From: Candidatus Methanoperedens sp. | GTDB taxonomy: Archaea; Halobacteriota; Methanosarcinia; Methanosarcinales; Methanoperedenaceae | Assembly (NCBI GenBank): GCA_026552975.1 | Contig: JAPMTR010000066.1 | Coordinates: 26,300-90,299 of the forward strand | Length of the DNA stretch: 64,000 bases | Reading direction: 5' to 3' | Shown here: positions 8,794-17,105 of the stretch, piece by piece | Layout: every line of letters starts with the position of its first letter | Position numbering within the stretch: the first letter of the stretch is position 1 | Notes under the pieces: generated by a model | Seen by the model: the letters and a program-made list of their open reading frames with translations, nothing else | Told to the model about the DNA's origin: nothing | Databases searched by the model: none | Translations under genes and position numbers: made by a program

Positions 8794-10158
8794 ATGAGAA
8801 GGATTACAATTGCTGTATTATTAATTCTGGCGTTAATACCAGGTGTTTTAGCATCAGATTCTGTTGGTTCGATAGATATTCCCCATATTGTCCTGAGCCT
8901 TGCGATAATGTTGCTGGTCGCAAAGATCGGTGGAGAGATAGCTGAACGAAAATTTAAACAACCAGGAGTGCTCGGAGAGCTCCTGGCAGGCGTTGTGATC
9001 AGTCCGTTCGCTCTTGGCCCTTTTTTAGGATTTAATCCTATTCCCGGTGAAATAATGCCTATTTCTCCAGAGATCGACCTGATTGGACAGATAGGCGTAG
9101 TCATCCTGCTCTTCCTGGCGGGAATTGAGACTGATGTTAAACAATTCATGAAATTTGGCAAAGTAGCCGGACTTGTTGCATTCGGCGGAGTGGTAGTTCC
9201 GTTCTTACTCGGTTATTTAGCAATAATGTATTTCTATACTCCACCTCCAGATGAACCCATAATTTATGTAGCCCTGTTTACGGGAGCGGTATTGACAGCA
9301 ACAAGCGTTGGAATCACTGCTCGCGTATTGAAAGATATAAACAGGATGAACTCAGAAGAAGGTACCACTATATTGGGAGCTGCTGTTATTGATGATATTC
9401 TTGGCATCATCGTTCTGGCTATGGTGATCGGTATAATAGGGGCGGCAGGAGTAGTAGAAGGGGCAGCAAAATCAAACATAATTGACAGCGCATGGAATGG
9501 GATCGTACCAAAATCCACCACTACTGATATCATCTGGATCGTATTGAAGGCAGCGTTATTCTGGGCTGTGATATTATTCGTTGGCCTGAAATACTCAGAT
9601 AAAATATCCAGTTTGCTCAGTAAATTCCAGACTAAAGGGGCGATCATGGTCATCGGTCTTGTAATTGGTTTTTTAATATCATATCTTGCTGCATATATTG
9701 GCCTGGCATTGATCATTGGCGCTTACGCAGCAGGTCTTGCCTTATCTGCGTCCTCGCATAAAGAGCATTTGATCGAAGAGATCACGCCGATCTTCAATTT
9801 CATCGTTCCGATCTTTTTTGTTGCAATGGGTATGCTTGTTAATGTACAAGATGCTGTATCGATCGCAGGTCTTGGAGTACTTGTTCTTGTGCTTGCTATA
9901 ATTGGAAAAGCATTCGGATGCGGTATTGTTGCATATTTTAGCGGATTTAATTATAATGGAGCAATGCGTGTGGGTATGGGAATGATCCCAAGAGGTGAAG
10001 TAGGGTTGATAGTAGCTTATATCGGCTTATCCCAGGGAATTATTCAGCAGCCACTCTACGTAATAGCTGTCGTGATGTCTATAGTGACCACGCTGATAAC
10101 ACCGCCGCTCCTGAAATCCGCGTTTGCAAAAGGACCAGAAAAAGGATGGAAAAATTAA
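8794..10158 (+). CDS. Kef/NapA-type cation:proton antiporter (CPA2)
   Basis: A 454-residue membrane protein with a cleavable or anchoring N-terminal hydrophobic segment (MRRITIAVLLILALIPGVLA) and about 12 further helices. Family signatures are QPGVLGELLAGVVISP, the LFLAGIETDVKQF segment, GAVLTATSVGITARVL, and GAAVIDDILGIIVLA with the conserved Asp-Asp pair of the ion-binding site. It exchanges Na+ or K+ for protons across the cytoplasmic membrane. There is no TrkA-N domain. A strong hairpin lies just downstream. A second antiporter of this type is at 59784-60992. Confidence 0.93.
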   Translation: MRRITIAVLLILALIPGVLASDSVGSIDIPHIVLSLAIMLLVAKIGGEIAERKFKQPGVLGELLAGVVISPFALGPFLGFNPIPGEIMPISPEIDLIGQIGVVILLFLAGIETDVKQFMKFGKVAGLVAFGGVVVPFLLGYLAIMYFYTPPPDEPIIYVALFTGAVLTATSVGITARVLKDINRMNSEEGTTILGAAVIDDILGIIVLAMVIGIIGAAGVVEGAAKSNIIDSAWNGIVPKSTTTDIIWIVLKAALFWAVILFVGLKYSDKISSLLSKFQTKGAIMVIGLVIGFLISYLAAYIGLALIIGAYAAGLALSASSHKEHLIEEITPIFNFIVPIFFVAMGMLVNVQDAVSIAGLGVLVLVLAIIGKAFGCGIVAYFSGFNYNGAMRVGMGMIPRGEVGLIVAYIGLSQGIIQQPLYVIAVVMSIVTTLITPPLLKSAFAKGPEKGWKN

Positions 10159-10192
10159 ATAAGATCAGATCAAGGATCTGCTCATAAATACA

Positions 10193-10233
10193 CAAGCAGA
10201 AGAGAGAATTTATTCTTCTGCTTGAATTTTTTT
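10193..10233 (+). terminator. hairpin followed by T-run
   Basis: CAAGCAGAAG (10193-10202) is perfectly complementary to CTTCTGCTTG (10215-10224), a 10-bp stem extendable by one A-T pair, with a run of seven T residues right after. It sits 35 bases after the antiporter stop and directly before the end of the convergent CBS gene, so it could end transcription from both sides. Confidence 0.55.
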
Positions 10234-10242
10234 GAAAAAAAA

Positions 10243-10677
10243 TTAGTCCACTTTTATGAACTTCATAATATCGCCGCGAGTGATAATACCTTTCAGTACT
10301 TTTTTAGATTGATCCGTTACTAGCACAGCTCTTATCCTGTTATCAAGCATTTTTCTTGCTGCTTTTTGTATGGAATCTCCCAAACATACGGCAATTATCC
10401 TTTTTGACATTATATCCCCGGAATTTTTTGCATAGATCGATTTCAGGTCAGGGATCAATCTATCTGGATCAAAAGAAAATATTTTCAGGTAATTCAATTT
10501 TGTTACAACCCCCAGGATTTCTCCATTTTCAACAACAGGAAAAGCGTTGAAATCATGTTTATTGAACAGATTCCTTAATTCTCTTAAGTTTGTGGCCCTT
10601 GTCACTGTAATAACATCCTTTGTCATGACGTCTTCAATTTTCTTATCGATTATTCCTCGCATGTTTGGTCTCTCCAT
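10243..10677 (-). CDS. CBS-domain pair protein
   Basis: A 144-residue protein made of two CBS motifs. CBS1 covers about residues 12-65 (IEDVMTKDVITVTRATNLRE, FNAFPVVENGEILGVVTKL) and CBS2 about 85-142 (GDIMSKRIIAVCLGDSIQKA, IRAVLVTDQ, LKGIITRGDIMKFI). Paired CBS motifs bind adenine nucleotides and act as sensors; stand-alone archaeal ones have unknown targets. It lies 49 bases downstream of mscS on the same strand and may belong to that transcript. Confidence 0.9.
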   Translation of the reverse strand: MERPNMRGIIDKKIEDVMTKDVITVTRATNLRELRNLFNKHDFNAFPVVENGEILGVVTKLNYLKIFSFDPDRLIPDLKSIYAKNSGDIMSKRIIAVCLGDSIQKAARKMLDNRIRAVLVTDQSKKVLKGIITRGDIMKFIKVD

Positions 10678-10726
10678 TTATTTTATTCTTGCTAATGTAA
10701 TTTCAGGTATATTGAATGTTTCTTTT

Positions 10727-11512
10727 TTATTTGGCAATATACAATGTCCTGTGGGGGAATGGAATCTCTATCCCTGCTTCATCAAATGCCTCTTTAATAC
10801 TTGTGATCAGCTCACTCCTAATTGAAAAAAGGGCTGACCTTTGTATCCAGACCCTTATCTCAAAATCAATACTGGATTCTCCAAATCGTGTAATATTGAT
10901 CAAAGGATCAGGTTCCATGAGGATATTTTCATTGTTTTTTATTACTTTGTCCAATACTTCGATCGCTTTTGATATTTTTTCTTTATAAGCGATACCGATC
11001 TGTATATCAAGTCTTCTGATCTCATATCTTGATAAATTCACTATCCTTGCATTTGCGACCATTGAGTTGGGTAGTCTCAGATACCGGTTATCAAAAGTCC
11101 TTATTCTTGTTGACATAAGGCCAATATCAAGAACATGACCGCTCTGTCCATCGATCTCAATGGCTTCCCCTATCTCAAATGGTTTATCTGCAATAAGAAA
11201 AAAACCTGAGATTATATTGGATACCGATGTCTGGGCTGCAAAACCAATAGCAATACCCATGATACCTGCCGCTGCAAGTATTCCGGTGAGATCAATGTCA
11301 AAGGCTCCAAGAAAAACAAACATCGTTGATAAAACCAGTACATACAAAACGATATTTTTTGTCACGCCCCCTATATGACTTCCGAATTTTGCAGTTGTTA
11401 ATTTTCCCGATATGTTTGAAATTATTCTTGCCGCTATCATTCCCACAACAAGGATCAGCACAGCTTTGATAATTGTTGTATATTGGGAATAGATATTGTA
11501 GAAGTCGATCAT
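10727..11512 (-). CDS. mscS: MscS-family mechanosensitive channel
   Basis: A 261-residue channel subunit with membrane helices at about 12-30, 55-80 and 85-115. The last is the pore helix (GIMGIAIGFAAQTSVSNIIS), followed by the beta domain (FEIGEAIEIDGQSGHVLDIGLMSTRIRT, RYLRLPNSMV) and the alpha/beta domain. Such channels open on membrane tension to release solutes after hypo-osmotic shock. The ATG overlaps the stop of the DUF432 gene by 4 bases, so the two are coupled. A truncated relative lies at 14151-14525. Confidence 0.93.
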   Translation of the reverse strand: MIDFYNIYSQYTTIIKAVLILVVGMIAARIISNISGKLTTAKFGSHIGGVTKNIVLYVLVLSTMFVFLGAFDIDLTGILAAAGIMGIAIGFAAQTSVSNIISGFFLIADKPFEIGEAIEIDGQSGHVLDIGLMSTRIRTFDNRYLRLPNSMVANARIVNLSRYEIRRLDIQIGIAYKEKISKAIEVLDKVIKNNENILMEPDPLINITRFGESSIDFEIRVWIQRSALFSIRSELITSIKEAFDEAGIEIPFPHRTLYIAK

Positions 11513-12201
11513 AATCCCAGCTCCCTTGATATCCCGAATTTATCAAACCTTGTAAGTACGGTTTTGGCTACTGAAACTTTTCTATCGATTATCACTTCAG
11601 GATCGATCACTTTAGTTGAGGTTTTCATGCCATACTTCACTTCAAACTCATTTGAAGTCATGACAAGTATGTAAACTTTGTTCGTGAAGAACCCGTTCTT
11701 TCCTTCTACAAGTGAGAGGTGCTCAGGTTCTATAACGATCTTTGATATTTCCCTTGTAACATCGCTTTTGTTGACGATCCTCAAAGGTACAAGAGCATCT
11801 TTAGTATTGAAAATTTTATCAAGTTCAAACTCTGCTTCCACATATATGCAAAGATTTCCTCGATGGACCTCGCCATGCCATGCCATTCTGTCATTATCAC
11901 CATGCCTGTCAATTTCCATCGATTTTTTGTCGTTTTTTAGCATGAGTTTTGTAACAAGGGGAAGTTTCAGGAATAATTTTAACAATGAGTTGGGGGGAAG
12001 ATACAGGTTTTCCTTGAATTTTATTAAATATGGTTTTCCATAAAATTCTTTTTCCGTATCAACGAACAATTTCCCGGAAAAGCTTGCAATGCCTTGCGAC
12101 TTTTCGCAGCTGATCCTGACTGCGAACGGATCAATCCTTTCAAAAATGTATTCCTCCCCAAAAAAGTCAAATTTCAATCCGTCATTTTTAAACTTTTCCA
12201 T
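11509..12201 (-). CDS. DUF432-type protein coupled to MscS
   Basis: A 230-residue cytoplasmic beta-rich protein that I assign to DUF432 with moderate confidence, on its archaeal distribution and overall pattern (LDFFxxEYIFE-like N-terminus, GKPYLIKFKENLYLPPNSL, VRIVNKSDVTREISKIVIEPEHLSLV). No enzymatic motif is seen. It overlaps mscS by 4 bases, which suggests it modulates or senses together with the channel. Its N-terminal 23 residues and its promoter are repeated as a remnant at 39408-39539. Confidence 0.65.
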   Translation of the reverse strand: MEKFKNDGLKFDFFGEEYIFERIDPFAVRISCEKSQGIASFSGKLFVDTEKEFYGKPYLIKFKENLYLPPNSLLKLFLKLPLVTKLMLKNDKKSMEIDRHGDNDRMAWHGEVHRGNLCIYVEAEFELDKIFNTKDALVPLRIVNKSDVTREISKIVIEPEHLSLVEGKNGFFTNKVYILVMTSNEFEVKYGMKTSTKVIDPEVIIDRKVSVAKTVLTRFDKFGISRELGL

Positions 12202-12224
12202 AAAAGTTAATAGTTATTATATTA

Positions 12225-12234
12225 TATAAAAATT
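12225..12234 (-). promoter_or_regulatory. TATA box of the DUF432-mscS operon; likely leaderless
   Basis: On the minus strand AATTTTTATA lies exactly 23 bases before the DUF432 ATG. The same 10 bases lie exactly 23 bases before the ATG of the DUF432 remnant at 39506. Spacing fits transcription starting at or near the ATG. Confidence 0.55.
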
Positions 12235-12264
12235 GGTTGCTCTGGATCTGTTTCTTTTTTTTAA

Positions 12265-12702
12265 TCAAAACGGCATCGGATTTACTACTTCGATCCATGG
12301 AACTTTAACAAAGTCTTTTATATTTTCGGTAATTATATTGGTGATGCCGTTATGTTTCATGGTTGCGCAAAGCAATGCATCCCAATAGTGAATATTGTAT
12401 TTCATGCAGATATTAATTCCAGTCATTATCGTTTTATCATCAAATTTTATGACCTTCCAGGAATTAAAATTTATAATATCTGAAATGATTTTTTTTGCAA
12501 TTTCAGCAGGTAAAGGAGACTCAATTTTTCTTGTAACAGTGACATAAAACTCAGAAAGATTTTGAAGAGAGATCGCATAGGAAACCTCCCTCATCCAGCA
12601 TTTCTTGATCAATGACGCACATATCATCTGTTTATCAGGCTCGCTGGCGTCAAAGGAATACACCAGAATATTTGTATCTATTAAATACAGTTCATCTTTC
12701 AT
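12265..12702 (-). CDS. PIN-domain toxin (VapC-like ribonuclease)
   Basis: A 145-residue PIN domain. The acidic residues expected of the active site are visible: LIDTNILVYSFD near the N-terminus, a Glu in LQNLSEFYVTV, the Asp in HYWDALLCATM and a late Asp/Glu in ITENIKDF. PIN toxins cleave RNA, often tRNA or rRNA. The start overlaps the upstream small antitoxin gene by 11 bases, the arrangement of a VapBC-type pair. Confidence 0.88.
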   Translation of the reverse strand: MKDELYLIDTNILVYSFDASEPDKQMICASLIKKCWMREVSYAISLQNLSEFYVTVTRKIESPLPAEIAKKIISDIINFNSWKVIKFDDKTIMTGINICMKYNIHYWDALLCATMKHNGITNIITENIKDFVKVPWIEVVNPMPF

Positions 12703-12931
12703 AGAGTTCTTCTCGAGAATTGAATTTTATTTTTCCCATTTTGAATCCTTTTTCAAGAAGCTCCAATTCTCTCTGGGAAATTTTATTCTGTGAAACTTCA
12801 TTGATCCATTTCTGCATGGCGCTAGTTACCGCTTTTCCAAGATAGCCTTTCTTATCAGGATAGAATTCCCTTGCAATTGCCCTGAACTGTTTTTCAACGT
12901 CATCATTAACATTGATGGTTATGGTTCCCAT
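12692..12931 (-). CDS. antitoxin of the PIN-toxin pair
   Basis: A 79-residue protein starting MGTITINVNDDVEKQFRAIA, a ribbon-helix-helix-like DNA-binding N-terminus, with a charged C-terminal tail (FKMGKIKFNSREELYER) suited to wrap around the toxin. The gene precedes and overlaps the PIN gene by 11 bases. Antitoxins of this type usually repress their own promoter; the AT-rich stretch upstream would be the operator. Confidence 0.8.
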   Translation of the reverse strand: MGTITINVNDDVEKQFRAIAREFYPDKKGYLGKAVTSAMQKWINEVSQNKISQRELELLEKGFKMGKIKFNSREELYER

Positions 12932-13029
12932 AGTATAGTATATTTAGATAATTTATGTATTTAAATGTTAGCAAAATGTAAAATGTATCAGTAAAAAAGT
13001 TATGGACTTTTCCGGCAGTCTCCTGATAA

Positions 13030-14058
13030 TTACTTGTTCTGGTTCTGATCATCCGTTTCAATATCATATTCATCGAAGATCTCACCGACCAGTTCCTCAA
13101 GGATATCTTCAATGGATATCATTCCTACAACTTTCTGGTTATCGTCTACTACCACCGAAATATTCATTTTCTTTTGCTGGAGTTCTTTAAGTATAGGATA
13201 TATCTTTCGCCTGGATTTCACGATCAGGATCGGGCGCAAGACCTGATGTATTTGTATCCTGTTAAGCTCATGATCTTTGAACTTCAGGAAATCTTTTGCA
13301 TATATCATCCCTATAATATTGTCAAAAGTCTGTTTATAAACAGGTATTCGAGTATGACCTGATTCATTTATTAAAACAAGTGCATTATCAATGGTATTAG
13401 ATTCCTCAATGAATACTAAATTCTCAAGGGGTGTCATCACTTCACTTGCTTTTGTATCTGATAATTCAAAGACGTTGTGGATTATCTCTCTTTCGTGTTT
13501 TTCGATGGTCCCTTCCTTTTCTCCAACTCTTAGCATCATTTTGATCTTTTCTTCAGTAACGAAGGGATTTTTCACCCGTTCTTTACCCCCAAGTACCACT
13601 ATCATGAAATTTATTAATTCTGTTAAGATCCAGACAAGGGGATTTAAAATATATATCACTGCTCTTATGGGACCAGCTACATACAGGGATATTGATTCTG
13701 AATGTCTTGAAGCAAGTGTTTTAGGAAAAACTTCTCCAAAAATCAGGATAAAAAGTGTCATCAATGCTGTGGCTATTGCGATACCATTATCTCCAAAAGT
13801 AGTAAGTGCTGCGTCTGCTGCCAGCACAGAAGCTCCTATATTGACTATGTTATTGCCAATAAGGATGGCAGTGAGGAATTGTTCAGGGTTTTCAAGGAGT
13901 CCAACAAGTGTTGATGCTTTTTTGTTCCCTGTATCAGCAAGGTGCCTGATCCTTATTTTATTTACAGATATAAGTGCAGTCTCTGAACCCGAAAAAAAGG
14001 CAGAGAGCACGATCAATATCGAGATGATCGATATTTCAATTGTTATCCAGGAGTCCAT
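13030..14058 (-). CDS. CNNM/CorC-type membrane protein with CBS pair (hemolysin C family)
   Basis: A 342-residue protein. Residues about 1-190 are a CNNM (DUF21) membrane domain with SAFFSGSETALISVNKIRIRHL and GEVFPKTLASRHSE; residues about 200-325 hold two CBS motifs (ASEVMTPLENLVFIEES, HTRIPVYKQ, VGMISIEDILEELVGEIFDEYD). The C-terminal transporter-associated domain of longer relatives is missing. Members export Mg2+ or related cations, with the CBS pair sensing ATP-Mg. No operon partner. Confidence 0.92.
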   Translation of the reverse strand: MDSWITIEISIISILIVLSAFFSGSETALISVNKIRIRHLADTGNKKASTLVGLLENPEQFLTAILIGNNIVNIGASVLAADAALTTFGDNGIAIATALMTLFILIFGEVFPKTLASRHSESISLYVAGPIRAVIYILNPLVWILTELINFMIVVLGGKERVKNPFVTEEKIKMMLRVGEKEGTIEKHEREIIHNVFELSDTKASEVMTPLENLVFIEESNTIDNALVLINESGHTRIPVYKQTFDNIIGMIYAKDFLKFKDHELNRIQIHQVLRPILIVKSRRKIYPILKELQQKKMNISVVVDDNQKVVGMISIEDILEELVGEIFDEYDIETDDQNQNK

Positions 14059-14150
14059 TATTAATTAGATCGAGCATCATAATTACTTCAATAGGTTTTA
14101 ACTTTTATCCTTATTTCATCCTTAATAATGAACATTCTGGAAATGTTGCA

Positions 14151-14525
14151 TCAGTAAATTATAGAGGCTGATGGTTTTTCAATAATAATTATAATTCCTG
14201 CGATAAAATTTGAAATTATTGTTTGAGAACTCAAACCGATTATCAAGCCAACGATACCAAAACTTGCCAAAAAGGTATTTATGTTAAGTTTGAAAACATC
14301 AAGGATCAAAACCAGACCTATAAAACCAATAAAATATGTAATTATTTTATTTACCACTCTGGTAACATTTTCCGGGACATCAGATCTTTTCCCGAACCTT
14401 GAGATAATCATGGTTATTAACTTGGCGATGGCAGAGGCTGTAAGAATGATAATTATTACATAAACTATCTTCTCGATCAATGCAGTTATTCCGGCATCAA
14501 AAATAGCTTCCAGAACCATTATCAT
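14151..14525 (-). pseudogene. truncated MscS-family channel
   Basis: The 124 residues cover the MscS membrane helices and the pore helix (FGIVGLIIGLSSQTIISNFIAG) and then stop five residues after IEKP, exactly where the cytoplasmic beta domain should begin. None of the three minus-strand frames downstream continues the family. It is therefore a 3'-deleted copy, or a membrane-only mini channel. The intact relative is at 10727-11512. No start or promoter oddity. Confidence 0.7.
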
Positions 14526-14676
14526 TTATAATTGAACTATAATAGTATTAATTTATCGCAAGATATTCATGAAATAATGCTGGCAGTCAACTTCTTAAAC
14601 ATTTTGTTTGAAAGACCATGCTCTTTAATCCTGTAATTACTGCAATTTTACTTAGATATGCGTATACTTAAATTAT

Positions 14677-15165
14677 ATGAATTCCAATTTAGGAATTATG
14701 ATCAAGATCCTTGAAAATATCGATACGTGGAAATGTGAATATAAAAAATGCGGCGCAAAATGCTGTTATGAAGGTATCCACCTTACGATCGAAGATATAA
14801 AAAGGATAAAGAACCTGGGATACTCTCCTGATGATTTCCTTGAGCTTGATGAAACTGTCAATGTTTTTAAAATAAAAGGAAAGGAAGGAAAATGCTTTTT
14901 CAATGGTGAGAAACTTGAATGCACGATCCGCGGTAATGAGCCGTTAGTTTGCCGTTTGCTACCATTCAATATCGTTGAGGTCTCATACTCCGATGAACCC
15001 ATGATGAAATTAAAACCAGTAGTTGATTGTCCGGGTGTAGGGCTTGGCAAGAAGATCGATAAGAAAAGTATCGAAGCGGATGCCACTAAATTCCTGCATC
15101 AGAATCAAAAACTGATACGGGATATAAAGAAAAAGGGAAAAAAAGGTGTCTTAGCAGATATTTAG
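14677..15165 (+). CDS. YkgJ-type cysteine-cluster protein
   Basis: A 162-residue soluble protein with the YkgJ pattern: CEYKKCGAKCC at about residues 20-30, then CFF, LECTIR and PLVCRLLPF, and VVDCPGVGLG. Eight cysteines suggest a zinc or Fe-S site. Methanogens have many of these; function is unproven. An alternative start is the ATG at 14698, but the first one gives the usual N-terminal length. Stands alone between divergent and convergent neighbours. Confidence 0.85.
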   Translation: MNSNLGIMIKILENIDTWKCEYKKCGAKCCYEGIHLTIEDIKRIKNLGYSPDDFLELDETVNVFKIKGKEGKCFFNGEKLECTIRGNEPLVCRLLPFNIVEVSYSDEPMMKLKPVVDCPGVGLGKKIDKKSIEADATKFLHQNQKLIRDIKKKGKKGVLADI

Positions 15166-15219
15166 ATGGTTATTCAAGACCCTGGTTCATAATTTTTTCA
15201 AAAAGCATTCTAAGATATC

Positions 15220-17070
15220 TCATGAGGAATACACCCTCTGGTAATCAAGATTTATCGTACCGTTCACACTTTGATTTATACCAAGATAGCGAATAAATAC
15301 ATCATATCTATTTATTGCAGAAGTATTACCCAAGACCGTCCCGTTGGGAATAAGCCAGTTTGAATTCAGAGTAATATTTCTGTAAGGCATAAATGTATTA
15401 TTAAGAATTGTGACGTTTTCCCATCCTGATGAAGTATTCATCACCTGGGTTGTAAAATTATCTCCAGATACATTATATTTTAACTGAAGCACTGAACTAT
15501 TAGATTCCGGAACATCAATAGTAACGGAAGTAGTGTCAAGAAGGTAAATAGTTTTAATATAGGATACAGTCACATCTATCAGATCAATTCCCAGATTATT
15601 ATACACTGTAGAGTTGGTCCAATTGTACCTGATCTTTATCATTCCGCCCCCGGTATCATAACTGCTGGCATTTCCGCTTGCCCCCTTTATCACATTCACA
15701 TGCTCGATGGGTGAAGCTCCCCCGACAAATGGAGTGGTGAGGATCGATTCCCATATGTCGCTTGTGGCATTGAGTATGCTGACATTGGTAAGAGTGTCTC
15801 CTGAAGAATTATCCTTTATACTTATGCTCTGCCATAATGAGTTTGGGATCGTTTCGGTGAAATTATAGGTGATATTCAAAGAATACCTGGGCGTTACATT
15901 TACGGTGAAATTTGTCTGTGATACTGACCCATATCCGTCTGTCACATTTATCTGCCAGGAATGGATGCCTGTATCGCTGCTAGCAGTCGTCCAGATCAAA
16001 GTACCATTATTCGTGTAAAACGTACCATTTGTGAAATTCCTGTTAAACACAGGTGTATCGCCATCCTGATCACTTGAATTGGGATATATCGATAAGGTGT
16101 TCCCTGCGGCTATCGTGTAACTGCCGGACACATTCCCTATGGATACAGGATTGTTGGCTACCTGCGTATTCCGGGAAAGTGGGGTAGCGCTAAGTGTGCC
16201 TGTACTGTTAAACGCATAGATCGTGATGTTGCTCCAGCCGTGCGGCCCTACGCTTGTGTTTTTAAATGAGTTCGAACTGCTGTTTGTCCATATACCGTTC
16301 ACGCTCACGTTATAGCTGTTAGTTACGTTGCCACTGCCTGCACTCCAGGTATAGTTTATCCAGAAATTTCCTGAAGTACTTGATAAACTGGTTGGGGAAG
16401 GTGGGATGTAAATTATAGGAGCAGAGACAGCAGGAGTTTCTGTTACCGAGAAATAACCAGACGGTATGTTTCCTAAGGCTGCAGTATCCCCCACATAGGC
16501 TCTTAAACTTCCACTTGATCCTGATTTTGATAATCTCAGTCCAAGTTTTGCACCTGCAGGGACTGTGCCGCTTATTCCTGACAATGAGACATTGAAATTT
16601 GCGCTTTGTCCTGATGTGACAGACTGGCTGGCTGATCCTGGTAGAACCGCTATTGTTCCATTTGGATAAACATAAATAAGCTTGAATATAAAAGTCCCTC
16701 CCCCCCCAGAACTATCTCTTAAACGTCCAAAGTACCAGTTACCCTGAACATTTGTATTCTGGGTATAAGCAGTATTATAGAACATGTCTGTTGCAGGATC
16801 AAGTGCAGCTGATCCATGTCTGTCTGAATCGCATCCCGCTGAATTTGCAGTTGAAAGTATTGTTGTGACAAATGATGATGGCCTTACATCGCAACTTCCC
16901 CAGTCTGTGCTTAGACCGGTCGCCACAGACACACCGCTGCTTGGAGTCCACCTATAAGTAACAGTTGCCGCGCTTACCGCGCTAGCACTGGTAAACAATA
17001 GTAAAATAAGCAAAGCTAACAAGAAAAAATATGATCTGTTTTTCACACTTTTTTGTTCCATAAACTTCAT
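15220..17070 (-). CDS. large secreted Ig-like surface protein
   Basis: A 616-residue exported protein. The ATG at 17070 has AAGGA 6 bases upstream and gives a signal peptide with hydrophobic core YFFLLALLILLLFTSASA and cleavage near AVSA. The rest is beta-rich, full of Ser, Thr and Asn-X-Ser/Thr sequons, with a cadherin-like unit in the middle (SIGNVSGSYTIAAGNTLSI, DTGIHSWQINVTDGYGSVSQTNFTVNVTPRY). No C-terminal sorting tag or membrane anchor is visible. It directly follows the pilin-like gene and is probably secreted or assembled with it. Confidence 0.75.
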   Translation of the reverse strand: MKFMEQKSVKNRSYFFLLALLILLLFTSASAVSAATVTYRWTPSSGVSVATGLSTDWGSCDVRPSSFVTTILSTANSAGCDSDRHGSAALDPATDMFYNTAYTQNTNVQGNWYFGRLRDSSGGGGTFIFKLIYVYPNGTIAVLPGSASQSVTSGQSANFNVSLSGISGTVPAGAKLGLRLSKSGSSGSLRAYVGDTAALGNIPSGYFSVTETPAVSAPIIYIPPSPTSLSSTSGNFWINYTWSAGSGNVTNSYNVSVNGIWTNSSSNSFKNTSVGPHGWSNITIYAFNSTGTLSATPLSRNTQVANNPVSIGNVSGSYTIAAGNTLSIYPNSSDQDGDTPVFNRNFTNGTFYTNNGTLIWTTASSDTGIHSWQINVTDGYGSVSQTNFTVNVTPRYSLNITYNFTETIPNSLWQSISIKDNSSGDTLTNVSILNATSDIWESILTTPFVGGASPIEHVNVIKGASGNASSYDTGGGMIKIRYNWTNSTVYNNLGIDLIDVTVSYIKTIYLLDTTSVTIDVPESNSSVLQLKYNVSGDNFTTQVMNTSSGWENVTILNNTFMPYRNITLNSNWLIPNGTVLGNTSAINRYDVFIRYLGINQSVNGTINLDYQRVYSS

Positions 17071-17105
17071 TTCAGTTCCTTTTTCATGACTCCAATTCCA
17101 ATTAT

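Noticed and set aside
10166..10180. Short hairpin CAGATC-AAG-GATCTG after the antiporter gene
   Set aside because: Six pairs, no T-run; the longer stem at 10193-10224 is the better terminator.
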